From contig JAJAGP010000015.1 of NCBI GenBank assembly GCA_025084515.1, positions 558,001-622,000 on the forward strand: a stretch of DNA of 64,000 bases. The letters run 5' to 3'. Shown here piece after piece: positions 9,601 through 20,870 of this stretch. Both the position numbers and the translations under genes were made by a program. The notes under the pieces are model-generated. The model was not told the DNA's origin. It saw nothing but the letters and a program-made list of their open reading frames with translations, and made no database searches. Positions within the stretch are counted from its first letter, which is position 1; every line of letters starts with the position of its first letter. The stretch comes from Ancistrus triradiatus. Its lineage: Eukaryota > Chordata > Actinopteri > Siluriformes > Loricariidae.

Positions 9601-11265
9601 GGTCACAAACCGAACCCCATACTGGTCAGCAGCCCTGCGGGTAAATTACTACTCTATCCTGCCACAGAATTCGTATCTATCCCGGAATTCACTGGATGGG
9701 GCACCAGTTCATCATTCAGGGTGCTTTTGCAGAGCAAGGTGTCACCCATATGACCTCCTATCCCTCAGACACAGCCAAATATTTATTAAGGCACCGCTAG
9801 GACTCAAACCCAGATCACCGTGGTGGTGAAATGTCAAATTGATGCTGCACAACCCGAGCACCCTGGTGCAGTATTACATTATACTATCTGAGTAGTTGAG
9901 GGTTCATAACCTTGTTGAAGAGATGCAGTTTGGCAGTACATGGACTTGAACCATCAACCTTAGTTAGATCTGAAATTGTTTTGGGTCGATTGCATGATGA
10001 TTTAGGCAAACTTACCTGCAATGCTAAACTGATACCTATATGTTCCCTTAATTATTAGCAAGAATGCCTCATAACTTCAGTGTAAAATTAAGGCGGCAAA
10101 TCGGCTAAAGGAATAACATTAGATACAAAAGGAAATGTTAGCTCCTTTACACTTATCTTCATTCCAGTCTTTGTTGGCTTGGCATATTTTAGGCTTTTCA
10201 CCCTAAAAAAGTGGTTTCTTGGCTGCTAGCCTTCAAAAAGACCATTCCCAATGGTATTCTTTGGACTGTAGAAGGGTCAACTTGGCTTGTCAATGAAGCT
10301 GCCAGATGCTGCTGTTTCTCAAGTGTAAGGGGAGGTCACACTACATACCTGCCACTGTAGCATATAGAAGCATGTTTTTGGATTTTTTAATACTGCATAC
10401 AAATTTTCTTTATTTTCTGGTTGCATTCTACTAAAGAGGATGAGAAACAATTATACAGTATACGATCATTATACCACTGCTAAAACAATGATGTATCTAA
10501 TCTAATAGTGGCCAAAGACTTTTGCACAGTACTGTATGTCCTGTCTCACCTTCTCAAGGAGAAACTGGACCATTTCGATCTCTCCAAATGCTGCTGCCCA
10601 CATAAGCGGCGTTAAGCCCCGTTCATCCTGACTGTTCAGTAGGGAACTGTCTGCAACAACAACCAAAATATTTTTAATTAAGCTACACTTGTGCCTGTCA
10701 TCTGGCTGTTGCAGCCTGCAGATATTCAGTACTGCTTACCACAGGCAAGATATGACTTCACTTTTGATAATTCTCCATGAGCAGCCAGCTGATGAATGGA
10801 GAGATCTAAAAAAGACACAAGCTAGGGCTGTCACAATTATTACATGATCGTGAAATCGCAATGATTTAAGATAAACGCAATTAAAATGATCACAGTTATG
10901 TATGACTATAGTCATTTTCCGCAGAATGAGAATTGGGTGTACTAGGTTGATGCAATTCAGTTTGAATAAAAGAAAGTAATCATTGAATTAAGTTTGAATA
11001 ATAAAAAGTAAAAGCAATCGCTGGGACATAATAGGGTTAACGACAACAACAAGGTCTGAACGTCTAATAATTCACATACAGCACAGATGTGATAGACAAA
11101 GAATGGCTCAACCACATAAGGCAATACAAAGATATGATATTTTGGTCTTATCATGCTGCTCTTACTGTCCAGATTAGCAGGCAGGACTGTGACTTCATTT
11201 CCACGCTGTTTGTTGGTGAGTGTGGTGGACTGGTGCAGTGCGCCATCATCAGTTATGTTCTCCAT
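6685..11265 (-). CDS. rfxank: RFX-associated ankyrin-containing protein (RFX-B), 7 coding exons, 194 aa from the chosen start
   Basis: Minus-strand coding exons in transcript order are 11265-11166, 10805-10740, 10650-10550, 9372-9247, 9168-9102, 7487-7407 and 6728-6685. All phases join (585 nt with stop). RFXANK is a subunit of the RFX complex (with RFX5 and RFXAP) that binds the X box of MHC class II promoters in the nucleus. The conserved STTLTNKQRGNEV segment sits at residues 13-25. Ankyrin repeats fill about residues 35-190, with LSIHQLAAHGEL, LTPLMWAAAFGEIE, GGYTDIVDMLL, GGTPLLYAVRGNHVKC and GYSPVALAIALGYKK. The C-terminus is LEDHILNLLR. Human RFXANK is 260 aa. The missing part is the acidic N-terminus, so further 5' coding sequence may exist, although an upstream exon candidate (13090-) has an in-frame stop before this ATG. 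The gene is head-to-head with borcs8. Introns hold SINEs, a LINE RT fragment and Tc1 pieces. Confidence 0.92.
7565..7772 (+). repeat. LINE-tail-like repeat R
   Basis: 'aggttgggtccctttttgag' through 'gctctataaataaatctgac'. Lies inside an rfxank intron. Confidence 0.6.
8117..8302 (-). repeat. SINE-A, minus orientation
   Basis: 'acatttacggcatttagcag' at the left, complement of the pol III B box (ggatttgaacc) near the right. In an rfxank intron. Confidence 0.85.
8835..9020 (+). repeat. SINE-A, plus orientation
   Basis: 'tggtagcctagtggttaaga' head, 'gggttcaaatccc' B box and 'ggataagggcgtctgctaaa' tail. It lies 0.5 kb from the minus-oriented copy, making an inverted SINE pair within one rfxank intron. 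Confidence 0.85.
9570..9900. repeat. Unclassified interspersed repeat
   Basis: 'ggttgggtggcgcggtcaca' and 'ctggatggggcaccagttca' resemble parts of family E/P repeats elsewhere in the window. No ORF with a recognisable product. Confidence 0.35.
10130..10535 (-). mobile_element. Tc1/mariner-like fragment (family D), minus
   Basis: 'cttcattccagtctttgttg' and 'gtggtttcttggctgctagc' are the complement of a transposase-coding fragment at 37840-38080. The outer end contains 'ccaaagacttttgcacagta', a typical element end. Confidence 0.6.
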
Positions 11266-11427
11266 TACGGCTTTAGCATGCTTTTGTCTGCTTTAAATAC
11301 AAGAAATTACACAGATATCACAGACTGTGTCATTGTATTACCCAGCTGAGAAAACTAGGACAACTCTTAGAGAAAAGTAGTCATTAAAATGTAGGCAGGT
11401 TCTTTATTATAGGTAGAACTGTGTTAG

Positions 11428-11560
11428 TCTGTAGTGACACAGTGGTTAAGGTACTGGAATACTGACCAGAGGCTCCAGGGTTCAAGTCTGGGCCTGTCAA
11501 GCTACCACTGTAGAACCCTTGAGCAAGGACCTCAAGTACAGACCATCAAAAACAGACTAC
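11428..11560 (+). repeat. Degraded SINE-A
   Basis: 'acacagtggttaaggtactg' and 'ctccagggttcaagtctggg' match the SINE-A head and B box with many substitutions. The tail is lost. Confidence 0.6.
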
Positions 11561-11816
11561 TTGACACTATGGTAGTCAAATGTATGGTTCTTTAGCTTGT
11601 GCTAAACCCAAACCTGTCTGTCAAACTCATCACTCCAGACTAAACTGATCCATGGTTCAACAGTAGTGTTTCCACCACTCCGACCTATGCACCACCAAGA
11701 ACCAGTGCAGTCACTTAACAATTCTGCTAGGATGAATAGGCAAAGATTCCAAAATCTAGTTGTGCAAGCTGGTACAGTCATATCCAGACAGACTAATGGC
11801 TGTTATTAAAGCAAGA

Positions 11817-12011
11817 AGGGACTGTCGTAGCCTAGTGGTTAAGGTACTGGACTCTGGGTCAGAAAGTCGAGGGTTCAAATCCCACCTCTGCCAAGCTGCC
11901 ACTGTTGGGTCCTTGAGCAAGATACTTAACCCACAATTGCTTGGATTGTAAGATTGTATCAGTTGTAAGTCGCTCTGGATAAGGGCATCTGCTAAATGCT
12001 GTAAATGTAAA
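11817..12011 (+). repeat. SINE-A, plus orientation
   Basis: Full head-to-tail copy from 'gggactgtcgtagcctagtg' to 'gctaaatgctgtaaatg'. Directly followed by the LINE fragment. Confidence 0.85.
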
Positions 12012-12019
12012 AGGAGGAT

Positions 12020-12609
12020 CTATAAATAAGCAGTTGTATTCACTTCAGTCTTCACTTAAGTGCTGGGTGAAGAGGTGGGTCTTTAGTCACCTCTTGAAGA
12101 CAGCAAGAGACTCAGCCATTCGGACATCCAGTGGAAGTCCATTCCACCACCTCGGTGCCAGGACGGAGAAGAGTCTTGATGCTTGTTTTCCTTTAATCTT
12201 ACGTGGAGGATCCAGTCGAGCCAAGCTCGTGTCTCAGAGGGTACAAGGTACAGTGGTTTGATACATTTTTGGCTTTGTAGGTGAGCATCAAAGTTGTGCA
12301 TCTGTAGTGGGCAGCTACAGGGAGCCAGTGAAGTGAACGCAGCAGTGGGTTGACATGAGAAAACTTGTGTAGATTGAAAACCAGACAAGCCGCTGCATTC
12401 TGAATCAGTTGCAGGCATCTGATTGTACACATTGGAAGACCAGCCAGAAGAGCATTGTAGTAATCTAGTTTTGTTACAACAAGAGACTGGACAAGCACCT
12501 GGGTGGCTTCTCTGGAGAGGAAGGGTCGGATTCTCCTGATATTGTAGAGAAGGTACCTGCATGAGTATTCTCGTTTAAATACAACATTAGAAATGTTGCC
12601 TTTTTCCAC
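12020..12609 (-). mobile_element. LINE (L2/CR1/Rex1-like) reverse-transcriptase C-terminal fragment
   Basis: A 136-codon open stretch on the minus strand (12609-12199) encodes NIRRIRPFLSREATQVLVQS, KLDYYNALLAGLP, LQLIQNAAACLVFNL and SLHWLPVAAHY, the standard C-terminal end of fish LINE RTs. It is truncated at both ends. Insertion is antisense-neutral within the first rfxank intron. Confidence 0.85.
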
Positions 12610-13089
12610 ATTACTCTCAAGATATAAGAAAAAAAAATACTATTTCAAAGGGTTATGTAGATTTTCTTTAGGCACTTTATGTCTACAAACATTCATTCAT
12701 ATTAATTCTGACATTCTCCAAATGAATCCGGCTGAAGTAAATAAGTATCCATGCTTTCTTTGTAATTTTATTTTAGTGGAATACTTTTGTTTACTAACGT
12801 AGTTTCCGTTTTAGGTTGTATTAATTTGAAGAACGTTTAAAATATACAGGTTAATTATTATTTGCATCTACAAAGACACTACTAGATACTTCCGATTATG
12901 GGTGCTCAGTGGAACAACCAGCAGAAAATGTATTTTGGTATGCTACATGAAACTGTTAGCTATTACTAAATACTTTTAAAAATAAAATAGCATTGCAGAT
13001 TATGTGTCGCATGCGATAAAACCATGTTAAATATGGGAATAATATTAGACACAGGCACAGTAATAATAAAGCAGCAGTGATAATCTTAC

Positions 13090-13200
13090 CTGAACACATT
13101 AGGTGTGATTAGCAGCGTTTCAGTGGTGGTTACCTGCTTTTATTTATTTCCTGATTCGGTAACAAAAGTGAAACTAAACCACATTGCACTGCTTTTGATG
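13090..13200 (-). other. rfxank: Candidate noncoding 5' exon of rfxank
   Basis: On the minus strand, sequence ending in GTGTTCAG is followed by a strong donor (gtaagatta, GT at 13089-13088). It could join the acceptor at 11288-11289, just upstream of the rfxank start codon, across a 1.8-kb intron. The frame continuing into the rfxank start contains a TAA and no upstream ATG, so this exon would be untranslated. Its outer (5') limit is approximate. An alternative donor (gtaacc) lies about 30 nt further 5'. Confidence 0.45.
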
Positions 13201-13455
13201 CCTGCGATAAATAAACTGCTGTTTTGTTAAACTTGTGAGTAAAGAATACGTAATGGTTTTAAGCACACTAGCTAGCTTGTTGTAGATGGGTTTCTTTTCA
13301 TCTCGTCGCTTTTTTCCCAAGCGCGTCGGAACTGTTTATTATCGCCTGCGTACGAAGCCGAGCGGCGTTACAGCTGCACACTTGATGGCTTCGGTGTGTG
13401 GATTTAGCATAAAGAACATTTAGGTTTTGTGTTTGTTTGGTTTTTGTTTACAAAA
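13200..13455. promoter_or_regulatory. Likely bidirectional promoter between rfxank and borcs8
   Basis: The gap between the candidate rfxank 5' exon and the borcs8 start codon is only about 250 bp. It includes a locally CpG-rich patch (13300-13400, with several CG dinucleotides around gcgcgtcgg, cctgcgtacg and gccgagcggcg) in otherwise AT-rich surroundings. No TATA box is visible. A head-to-head arrangement with a short CpG-rich spacer is typical of shared housekeeping promoters. This is inferred from layout and base composition only. Confidence 0.5.
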
Positions 13456-16400
13456 ATGGAAGACCAAGAAATGCAGCTGAAGGTAAAGCGAGGTAATGCC
13501 AGAAAATGTGCTTTGTAGGTGTGTTCAGTAAACATGTAAAGCGTGTTGTTTGCTACTAATGTAAACATGGACGGGATTATGGTGTGGGATTAAGTCACAG
13601 TGCGACATACAGTTAATTTTCTGTCGAATTATTCTATAAAAGAAGGCAGAATGTCTTAATTATAATAAAACTCGAGTGTAAAGTACACTGTCCGGAACAT
13701 TTTGACCTAACTTTGGTTCGGAGGCTGCTTTAGATGAATCCCCTGAACGTGTGTGTAATGTCCAGTGTGTTTTGTTGGTACAGAAACTAAATTAAAAATG
13801 TGTGTTTGTTTCTGTGTAACAGTGACGGATAAGTTTACAGAGAGCATGTATGTTTTGGCAAATGAACCGTCCATAGCTCTATACCGCCTGCAGGAACATG
13901 TGCGAAGATCACTGCCTGAGCTGGTCCAACACAAGGTGCTCTTATTCTCACTTCTCCTTTTTCTGCTTCTACTTCTTTCTTTCTGCTTTCAGTCTTATTG
14001 GGTTCATATACCATACACATGCACTCTGTAGCTAGAATTTTACTGAGTGCAGTATGCAAAACACCCTGTATAGCCTATTTTTTAAATCAAGCAGGGTTGA
14101 ATCCCATCTTCACTTTGTTAGGGTCATGGGGTTTCTGGCACCTACCGCAGGAGAACAAGGTGGCCAGGCCATCACAGGGCTGTGCAGGGGTCACTATTGC
14201 AGCTTGGTGTGATGGTACCCCAACCGGCACAGCCAACTATGTCAGCATACGAGACCTGGGCCGACAGGGAGGACCCACTGGGGGTACCTGGGTCCCTGTG
14301 ATGGTGGGCTAGTGTATTAGCCTGATACATGACTCAAGGCTATTTTATTACAGTGGAGTAAAAAAAGTATTTAGTCAGCCACTGATTGTGCATGTTCTCC
14401 TATTTAGAAAGATGAGAGAGGTCTGTAGTTTTCATCATACTGTAGGTACACTTCAACTATGAGAGACAAAATGAGGAAAGAAAACAGGAAATCACATTGT
14501 AGGATTTTTAAGGGTTTTTAAATGGCCAAGACCAAAGAGCTGTCCAAGGACACCAGGAAGAAAATTGTAGACCTGCACCAGGCTGGGAAGAGTGAATCTA
14601 CAATAGGCAAGCAGGTTGGTGTGAATAAATCAACTGTGGGAGCAATTGTAAGAAAATGGAAGACATACAAGACCATTGATAATCTCCCTCGATCTGGGGA
14701 CCCACGCAAGATCTCATGCTTAAACCAGGCCCGTCTGAAGTTTGCCAGAGAGCATTTGGATGATCCAGAAGAGGATTGGGAGAATATCATGTGGTCAGAT
14801 GAAACCAAAATAGAACTTTTTGGTAAAAACTCAACTTGTCATGTTTGGAGGAAGAAGAATGCTGAGTTGCATCCCAAGAACACCATACCTACTGTGAAGC
14901 ATGGGGGTGGAAACATCATGCTTTGGGGCTGTTTTTCTGCAAAGGGGACAGGAGATTTTGGGCCAAAACCTCCTTCCATCAGTGAGAGCATTGAAGATGG
15001 AACATGGCTGGGTCTTCCACCGTGACAATGATCCCAAACACACTGCTTGAGGAACAAAGGAGTGGCTCTGTAAAAATCATTTCAAGGTCCTGGAGTGGCC
15101 TAGCCAGTCTCCAGACCTCAACCCCATAGAAAATTTGTGGAGGGAGTTGAAAGTCTGTGTTGCCCCAAAACATCACAGCTCTAGAGGAGATCTGCATGGG
15201 GGAATGGGCCAAAATACTTATTTTGTACCATAATTTACAATTAAATTCTTTAAAAATCCTACAATGTGATTTCCTGGATTTTGTTTCCTCATTTTGTCTC
15301 TCATAGTTGAAGTGTAGCTATGATGAAAATGACAGACCTCTCATCTTTCTAAGTAGGAGAACTTGCACAATCAGTGGCTGACTAAACTTTTTTGCCCCAC
15401 TGTATACTCTTCATAAAATTACATTATCTCTAATATATTAGTCTATGTATTTTTAATTCACTTATGATATTTTTAAGTTTGTTCTCTTTCAATTTTTATT
15501 CACCTTCTGTTTATTTACATTATTACTATAAACGTATTAATTAGGTAACCTAGTTATATTCTTATATACATCATCTAAGCCACACAATGAGGTTGGGTCC
15601 CTTTTTGAGTCTTGGTCCTTCCAAGGCTTCTTCATTATAAAAGTGAGGGAGTTTTTCCTTGCCATTGTCACCCTAGGCTTGCTCAGATAATGGTAGATGT
15701 CAGAAAATTGTAAAGCTGCTTTGAGACTATGCTCCATTGTAAAAAGTGCCGTAGAAATAAATCTGACTTTTACTCAAGTGCCCTACTCGGATAGTATTTT
15801 AACTTATTTATTTGGGATACATTTAGCAAAAGCAACTTCTTAATTAGAAAGGATACAATCCAAGCAATCAGAGCTTGAGGGCTTTGCACTGCACTGTTCG
15901 TGTCTAAGGCAGAACAGGTTAACCACCAAACACTCGTTGGCCTCGTTCTGTGAGTTGGTGCTGCCTGCTCGCCTGCTCACCTGCTGAGCTGTGGTTGCCC
16001 CTTTCCCCTTTCAGCACAGCAGTGATATTGACGTGCCACCACATTGTAGATCGTTGGTAGTCCACCAACGAAGCTTCTTCATCCAAAGACATCCTGTAGG
16101 CAGAACCTGACACTGATGAAGGAATAGAGGAGGAGGATGGTGTTACGGTTAAAGTACTGGACTGTTAACCAAAATATTTAGGATTTGCGTTCCAGCACTG
16201 GCAAGCTGCCACAGTTCAGCCTTGGAGCAGAGCACATAACCTTCAGTTATTTGTATTGTATCTTGTTAGATTGTATTAGTTCATGTCATATAAGCTATAG
16301 ATAAATCTGTATGGAAAATAATGATGTTCCTAATGAATTCCTAAAACCGGTATCAGTATAAATGCTCAAGGCCCCTAAAACATACCCACATTAGTTTAAG

Positions 16401-17105
16401 GCAGGGAGCACATTTCTGAAGTTCATCACATTGTAGTAACTTTCTTAGGGTAACACATTTTTGAAACTTGGTCTAACTGAGTAATTGGCATTTGTTTGCT
16501 TGTCCACAGACAGACATGCAGAGCTGGGAGGAACAGAGCCAGGGAGCAATTTATAGTGTCGAATATGCATGCAGGTAAGACTTTATTTATTCAAATTCAA
16601 CCTGCTCATTAATAACACTTGTAATATCATTTCCCCCTTTTATATTTACAGCGCTGTGAAAAGCATGGCCAACAGTAGCCTCTATTTTAAGAACATTGAC
16701 GGACTGCTAAAACAAGCCATCGCGTTGAAGGAGCAGATCAGCAGTGCTCAGGGACGCAGGTAGTCTATAGCTTTCAAGTAGTCTTTTCATAAACGCTTAC
16801 GCCATTGCACCACCATGTACCCCAGTCTTCAGTTTTGGCCACCAAAAGTCATTATGGCAAAGTCATTTCAGTCATTTTGGTTTTAGTATTTTAATTATTT
16901 CTCTGTTAAGCGTTGACATTTGTCTGGCTTGTTCAAGTTGAGTTTGAATTCTATGTCATGCTGCCTCATGATTTCTCATGCTACTTATGTTTTTTTTCCC
17001 CCCTTTTGCCACCTTTGCCTTTTGGCTATTGCTTTCTGCATTAGTGTTATGAATGCAGCACATGATCACAATGAGCCACCAGCACAAGAGGCTTCCACAT
17101 CATGA
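13456..17105 (+). CDS. borcs8: BLOC-1-related complex subunit 8 (MEF2B neighbour), 5 coding exons, 127 aa
   Basis: Coding exons are 13456-13492, 13823-13935, 16510-16574, 16652-16759 and 17045-17105; phases give 127 aa (human about 119). BORCS8 is a small subunit of BORC, the lysosome-surface complex that recruits ARL8 and kinesin to move lysosomes outward. Diagnostic segments are MEDQEMQLKVKR, VTDKFTESMYVLANEPS, LYRLQEHVRRSLPEL, WEEQSQGAIYSVEYACS and NIDGLLKQAIALKEQISS. Exon 1 must use the donor after CGAG (gtaatg), not the earlier AAG|gtaaag, to keep phase and retain the KVKR segment. Exon 5 is placed from the TAG acceptor at 17043-17044, preceded by a long pyrimidine run. The nearer CAG at 17055-17056 would put a stop two codons in. 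Intron 2 (13936-16509) hosts a Tc1 relic. In human this gene can read through into MEF2B; here tmem221 lies between them on the opposite strand. Confidence 0.94.
14090..14330 (+). repeat. SINE-like repeat (family P)
   Basis: 'gttagggtcatggggtttct', 'ggccatcacagggctgtgca' and 'tgatggtgggctagtgtatt' match the layout at 48010-48280. Confidence 0.5.
14351..15402 (+). mobile_element. Tc1-like transposon relic (family A), with TIRs and TA duplication
   Basis: Left end CAGTGGAGTAAAAAAAGTAT and right end complementary to CAGTGGGGCAAAAAAGT, each flanked by TA. The plus-strand ORF from 14522 encodes an N-terminal helix-turn-helix (KELSKDTRKKIVDLHQAGKS) and DDE-domain parts (IMWSDETKIELFGK, VKHGGGNIMLWGCFSAKGTG). 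Internal deletions and a frameshift remove the middle and the C-terminal catalytic end. It sits in borcs8 intron 2. Confidence 0.9.
15578..15770 (+). repeat. LINE-tail-like repeat R
   Basis: 'tgaggttgggtccctttttg' through 'gtagaaataaatctgac'. In borcs8 intron 2. Confidence 0.6.
16131..16310 (+). repeat. Old SINE-A-like copy
   Basis: 'tggtgttacggttaaagtac' and 'ggcaagctgccacagttcag' follow the SINE-A order with heavy divergence. Confidence 0.45.
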
Positions 17106-17180
17106 CACATGGAAATGTTTAGCCAAGGTTAGTGCTGCTTCCTAAGACATGATACTTTTAAAAACTTTTTATGAAACTTC

Positions 17181-17804
17181 GAGTGCGTTTACATGCACTT
17201 AACAATCCGATTACTGCAGAAAATCAGATTTTGTCTGTAATCCGATTAACCAGTATACACACTGAAGTCATCAGATAACGGAAAACCTCCGGTTGTACAT
17301 AAATCAGGCAGTCATCAGATTTCTACTTTGGAGCCAGCCAATAATCTCACAGAAAGCAGTGATGTAAACTTCAGTAATTATAATAACATTATACCTTTAT
17401 TTCATCAATCAAATGCATTTGAGTTTCCCCAAAAGTGTTTTGTAGCTGTTTAACAAAAGCTGTGTTTACTTCCAGGGTTGCCAGATTCCGCTTTAGATAT
17501 ACGCATCAGGTCTATGGAAAAAGCCCAAAAGAAGCGAGAATAAGAGAACATGGCATCCATGTTGAATTCAGTTAACTCTGTGCGCATGCGCAGACATAGA
17601 AAACCATTGAAAACGGGGTATGCGAATACATGTGCTCAGAAATCTGATTACTGAGATAAAATTCAGCTCCCTTTATCTGATTACTTGATCTGATTGGCAG
17701 ATCGGAGTGTGCTGTGGATACGGAGTGTACATGACCAGTTGAATAAACGGATAACTGCAGAATTCCGACTATGATCGGATTATCAAGTGCATGTAAACGC
17801 AGTC
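17181..17804. mobile_element. MITE with long inverted ends near the 3' end of borcs8
   Basis: Left end 'gagtgcgtttacatgcactt' plus 'aatccgatta'; right end is its complement, 'tcggattatcaagtgcatgtaaacgca'-like, ending 17804. It is 624 bp without an ORF. The words 'aatccgatta' and 'atctgatta' recur internally. Confidence 0.75.
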
Positions 17805-17871
17805 ATATTACAGATCATAACCCTAATCTGTTTTACATCATTCTTGTCATACTGTATTTACCCATGAGGAA

Positions 17872-17877
17872 AATAAA
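17872..17877 (+). terminator. borcs8: Candidate polyadenylation signal AATAAA for borcs8
   Basis: First canonical AATAAA found downstream of the borcs8 stop, about 770 nt away. If used, the 3' UTR would contain the inverted-repeat MITE at 17181-17804. Confidence 0.4.
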
Positions 17878-18635
17878 TCATTTGACTTAAGCCTTGTGGG
17901 CATTGGAAGGCCCAGATGTTCTTTATTTAGCTTTTACCCTGTCAGCAAACATAAACGCATTAGTGATTTATTTATCATTTGTGATAAAAGAAAAGGGTTC
18001 AAAGGGTAAAAGTGATGTTGGATACAAATACAAACACAAGTTTTTATCCTTTAAAGGAATGGTTCAGGACATCATATTTACTTTTACCCCAGATATAGAC
18101 AGTCAGCCCATGGCAAGTTTGGTGTCTGACATTCACGTCTTTAGATTTGCACAGAAGTTGCACTAAGGTCGCTAAAAGCAAGGAAAGCGTGTTTGATCCT
18201 GAAGCTTTGCTTTACAGTCAAACTCCCTGTATATGATTTCCTGCTTCAACAGATGAGGTACAGTCAAACCTCGGCTGATTTCCTTCTATAAAGTATAAGA
18301 TCCAGTGTAAACCTCAGTATTCGAGCTCCCAAAAGTCGGATTTCCCACTATAATGTATAAAGAATTTAATCTCCCTTCTTGCTATCCCCAATTCGGCTAC
18401 TTCCTTGTTTATTAAGCTGACGTCACTAAAAGTACCAAGGATTTAGAAGACGTCAGAACGATTGGGCTTACGTTATCTAAACCTTCGTTGGCCTTATTTT
18501 CAGAATCAAGGTACATTTGTATAACAGATTTTCCATGCACAAGTACCCACACAGGTTTCCCCACAGCACAGTTTGGTATCAATACGCAACTGTGTTCCAA
18601 AAATCTGAAGGTGAATTGTACACAAGCGGTATATA
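17878..18635. other. Intergenic, no feature recognised
   Basis: AT-rich sequence between borcs8 and a Tc1 relic. No convincing exon, RNA or repeat was seen. Confidence 0.4.
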
Positions 18636-19986
18636 CAGTGGTGCTTGAAAGTTTGTGAACCCTTTAGTTTTCTATTTCTTCATAAACATCATCAGATTTT
18701 CACATCAGTCCTAAAAGTAGATAAAGAGAACCCAGTTAAACAAATGAGACAAAAATATTATACTTGGTCATTTATTTATTGAGGAAAATGATCCAATATT
18801 ACATATTAGTGAGTGGCAAAAGTATGTGAACCTTTGCTTTCAGTAACTGCTCACTTCAGGTCCAACATTTCGATTGGATTAAGGTCAGGACTTTGACTTG
18901 GCCATTCCTTTGGCCAACTTTATTCTTCTTTAACCATTCTTTGGTAGAACAACTTGTGTGCTTAGGGTCGTTGTCTTGCTGCATGACCCACCTTCTCTTC
19001 AGATTCAGTTCATGGACAGATGTCCTGACATTTTCCTTATATCAGAATTCTCTGATATAATTCAGAATTCATTGTTCCATCAATGATGGAAAGCCGTCCT
19101 GGCCCAGATGCAGCAAAACAGGCCCAAACCATGATACTACCACCACCATGTTTCACAGATGGGATAAGGTTCTTATGCTGGAATGCAGCGTTTTCCTTTC
19201 TCCAAACATAACGCTTTTCTTTGAAACCAAAAAGTTCTATTTTGGTCTCATCCGTCCACAAAACATTCTTCCAATAGCCTTCTGGCTTGTCCACGTGATC
19301 TTTAGCAAACTGCAGACGAGCAGCAATGTTCTTTTTGGAGAGCAGTGGCTTCTTCCATTCAACAATGCCATGCACACCATTGTTGTTCAGTGTTCTTCTG
19401 ATGGTGGACTCATGAACATTAACACTAGCCAATGTGAGAGAGGCCTTCAGTTGCTTAGAAGTTACCCTGGTAGTCCTTTATGACCTCGCCCATTATTACA
19501 CACTTTAGAGAGATCTTTGTTGGTCGACCACTAGTGGGGAGGGTAACTGGTCTTGAATTTCCTCCATTTGCACACAATCTGTCTGACTGAATTGGTGGGG
19601 TCCAAACTCTTTAGAGATGGTTTTGTAACCTTTTCCATCCTGATGAGCATCAGCAACTCTTTTTCTGAGGTCCTCAGAAATCTCCTTTGTTCGTGCCATG
19701 ATACACTTCCACAAACCATTGATTGAAAACACCTGACTCTAATTTCACCTTCAAATTAACTGCCAATTCTAGAGGTGCACATACTTTTGCCACTCACTAA
19801 TATGTAATATTGGGTCATTTTCCTCAATAAATAAATGACTAAGTATAATATTTGTGTCTCATTTGTTTAACTGGGTTCTCTTTATCTACTTTTAGGACTT
19901 GTGTGAAAATCTGATGATGTTTTAGGTCATATTTATATAGAAATATAGACAATCCTAAAGGGTTCACAAACTTTCAAGCACCACTG
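18636..19986 (-). mobile_element. Tc1-like transposon relic (family B), near full length
   Basis: TIRs CAGTGGTGCTTGAAAGTTTG at the left and its complement at the right, each flanked by TA. The minus strand encodes the start MARTKEISEDLRKRVADAHQ, then LSKKNIAARLQFAKDHVDKP, LWTDETKIELFGFK and VKHGGGSIMVWACFAASGPG. Frameshifts and stops break the ORF, and the last catalytic part is lost or disrupted. Confidence 0.9.
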
Positions 19987-19988
19987 TA

Positions 19989-20870
19989 GTTTCACTTGAT
20001 CTCTATTACAGACTATCCCAAATAAACTATACAATCAGATCTTTACAGATTCCAAATGCATGCATTAGGCTAATACAGGTTGCATTAATTAGGTTACACT
20101 AAATGAGTCTGATCTGAGCATGTATGACTAGTTTTGATGTAATCTTGTTTCTGATGTTAAATAGCCATTGATGCTAAAGCGACGTTAAATAAACCAAATA
20201 ATCAAACATTTCTGGTTCCTAATCTACTTTAAATTAGTGCTGTTACATTTTAGATTGCGTTACCCTTGATCAGTCCATCATTGCATTGGCATAAACAGTT
20301 AACTAGTCAGTGGGTTGAAATGGACAAGTGTGTGACGTGAAGCTCAAGTCAACACATGACCTATGATAACACCATATTAATCCTTGTCGGGTCTTGATAG
20401 TCAGTACTCGTACTAGTATTTGTATTAAAATACAAAGCAGTGTTCTGTGGTCTGTGATAAGGAAAATAGCAGTGAGAGGATAGAGAGATGTGGTGGGATT
20501 ATGAACTAAATTCAGACATCTTTCATCTCTAAAACACCTCTGCAACCAGCCTGTCCTTGGGGAGAATTACAGCTCCACAGAGACAGAACAAACGGAAGAG
20601 AGCTCTGTTTAATGAAGCCACATCTGACCTAATAAAAACGAGGTTGGGTCATTAGAAGGGCTTGTTCACAACTATTGCCTGGACTTGACCACGTGTTCGT
20701 TTTCCTTTACTAAAAAACAGAAGTACAGGCTCTGTGGTAGTACTGTTATTCTACCACTTAGTCTACATTTAAGATAACAATCAGTTTCAGTACATTGAGA
20801 CATCGAAAAGTGGTGTTAAATGTTATCAGTACAGTCCCTTTTAAAGGAAATTACACGCTGTCTGTAGGGG
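19989..20870. other. Intergenic, no feature recognised
   Basis: No gene or known repeat signature was recognised in this AT-rich stretch. Confidence 0.4.

Noticed and set aside
12083..12562. 159-aa minus-strand ORF
   Set aside because: Different frame of the LINE fragment whose recognisable RT residues are in the 12609-12199 frame.
13483..13484. Earlier borcs8 exon 1 donor (AAG|gtaaag)
   Set aside because: Using it breaks the phase with exon 2, whose first codon needs a G from the later donor at 13493.
14522..15025. 167-aa open reading frame that could be called a gene
   Set aside because: It lies exactly inside TIR-bounded Tc1 family A and encodes a deleted transposase.
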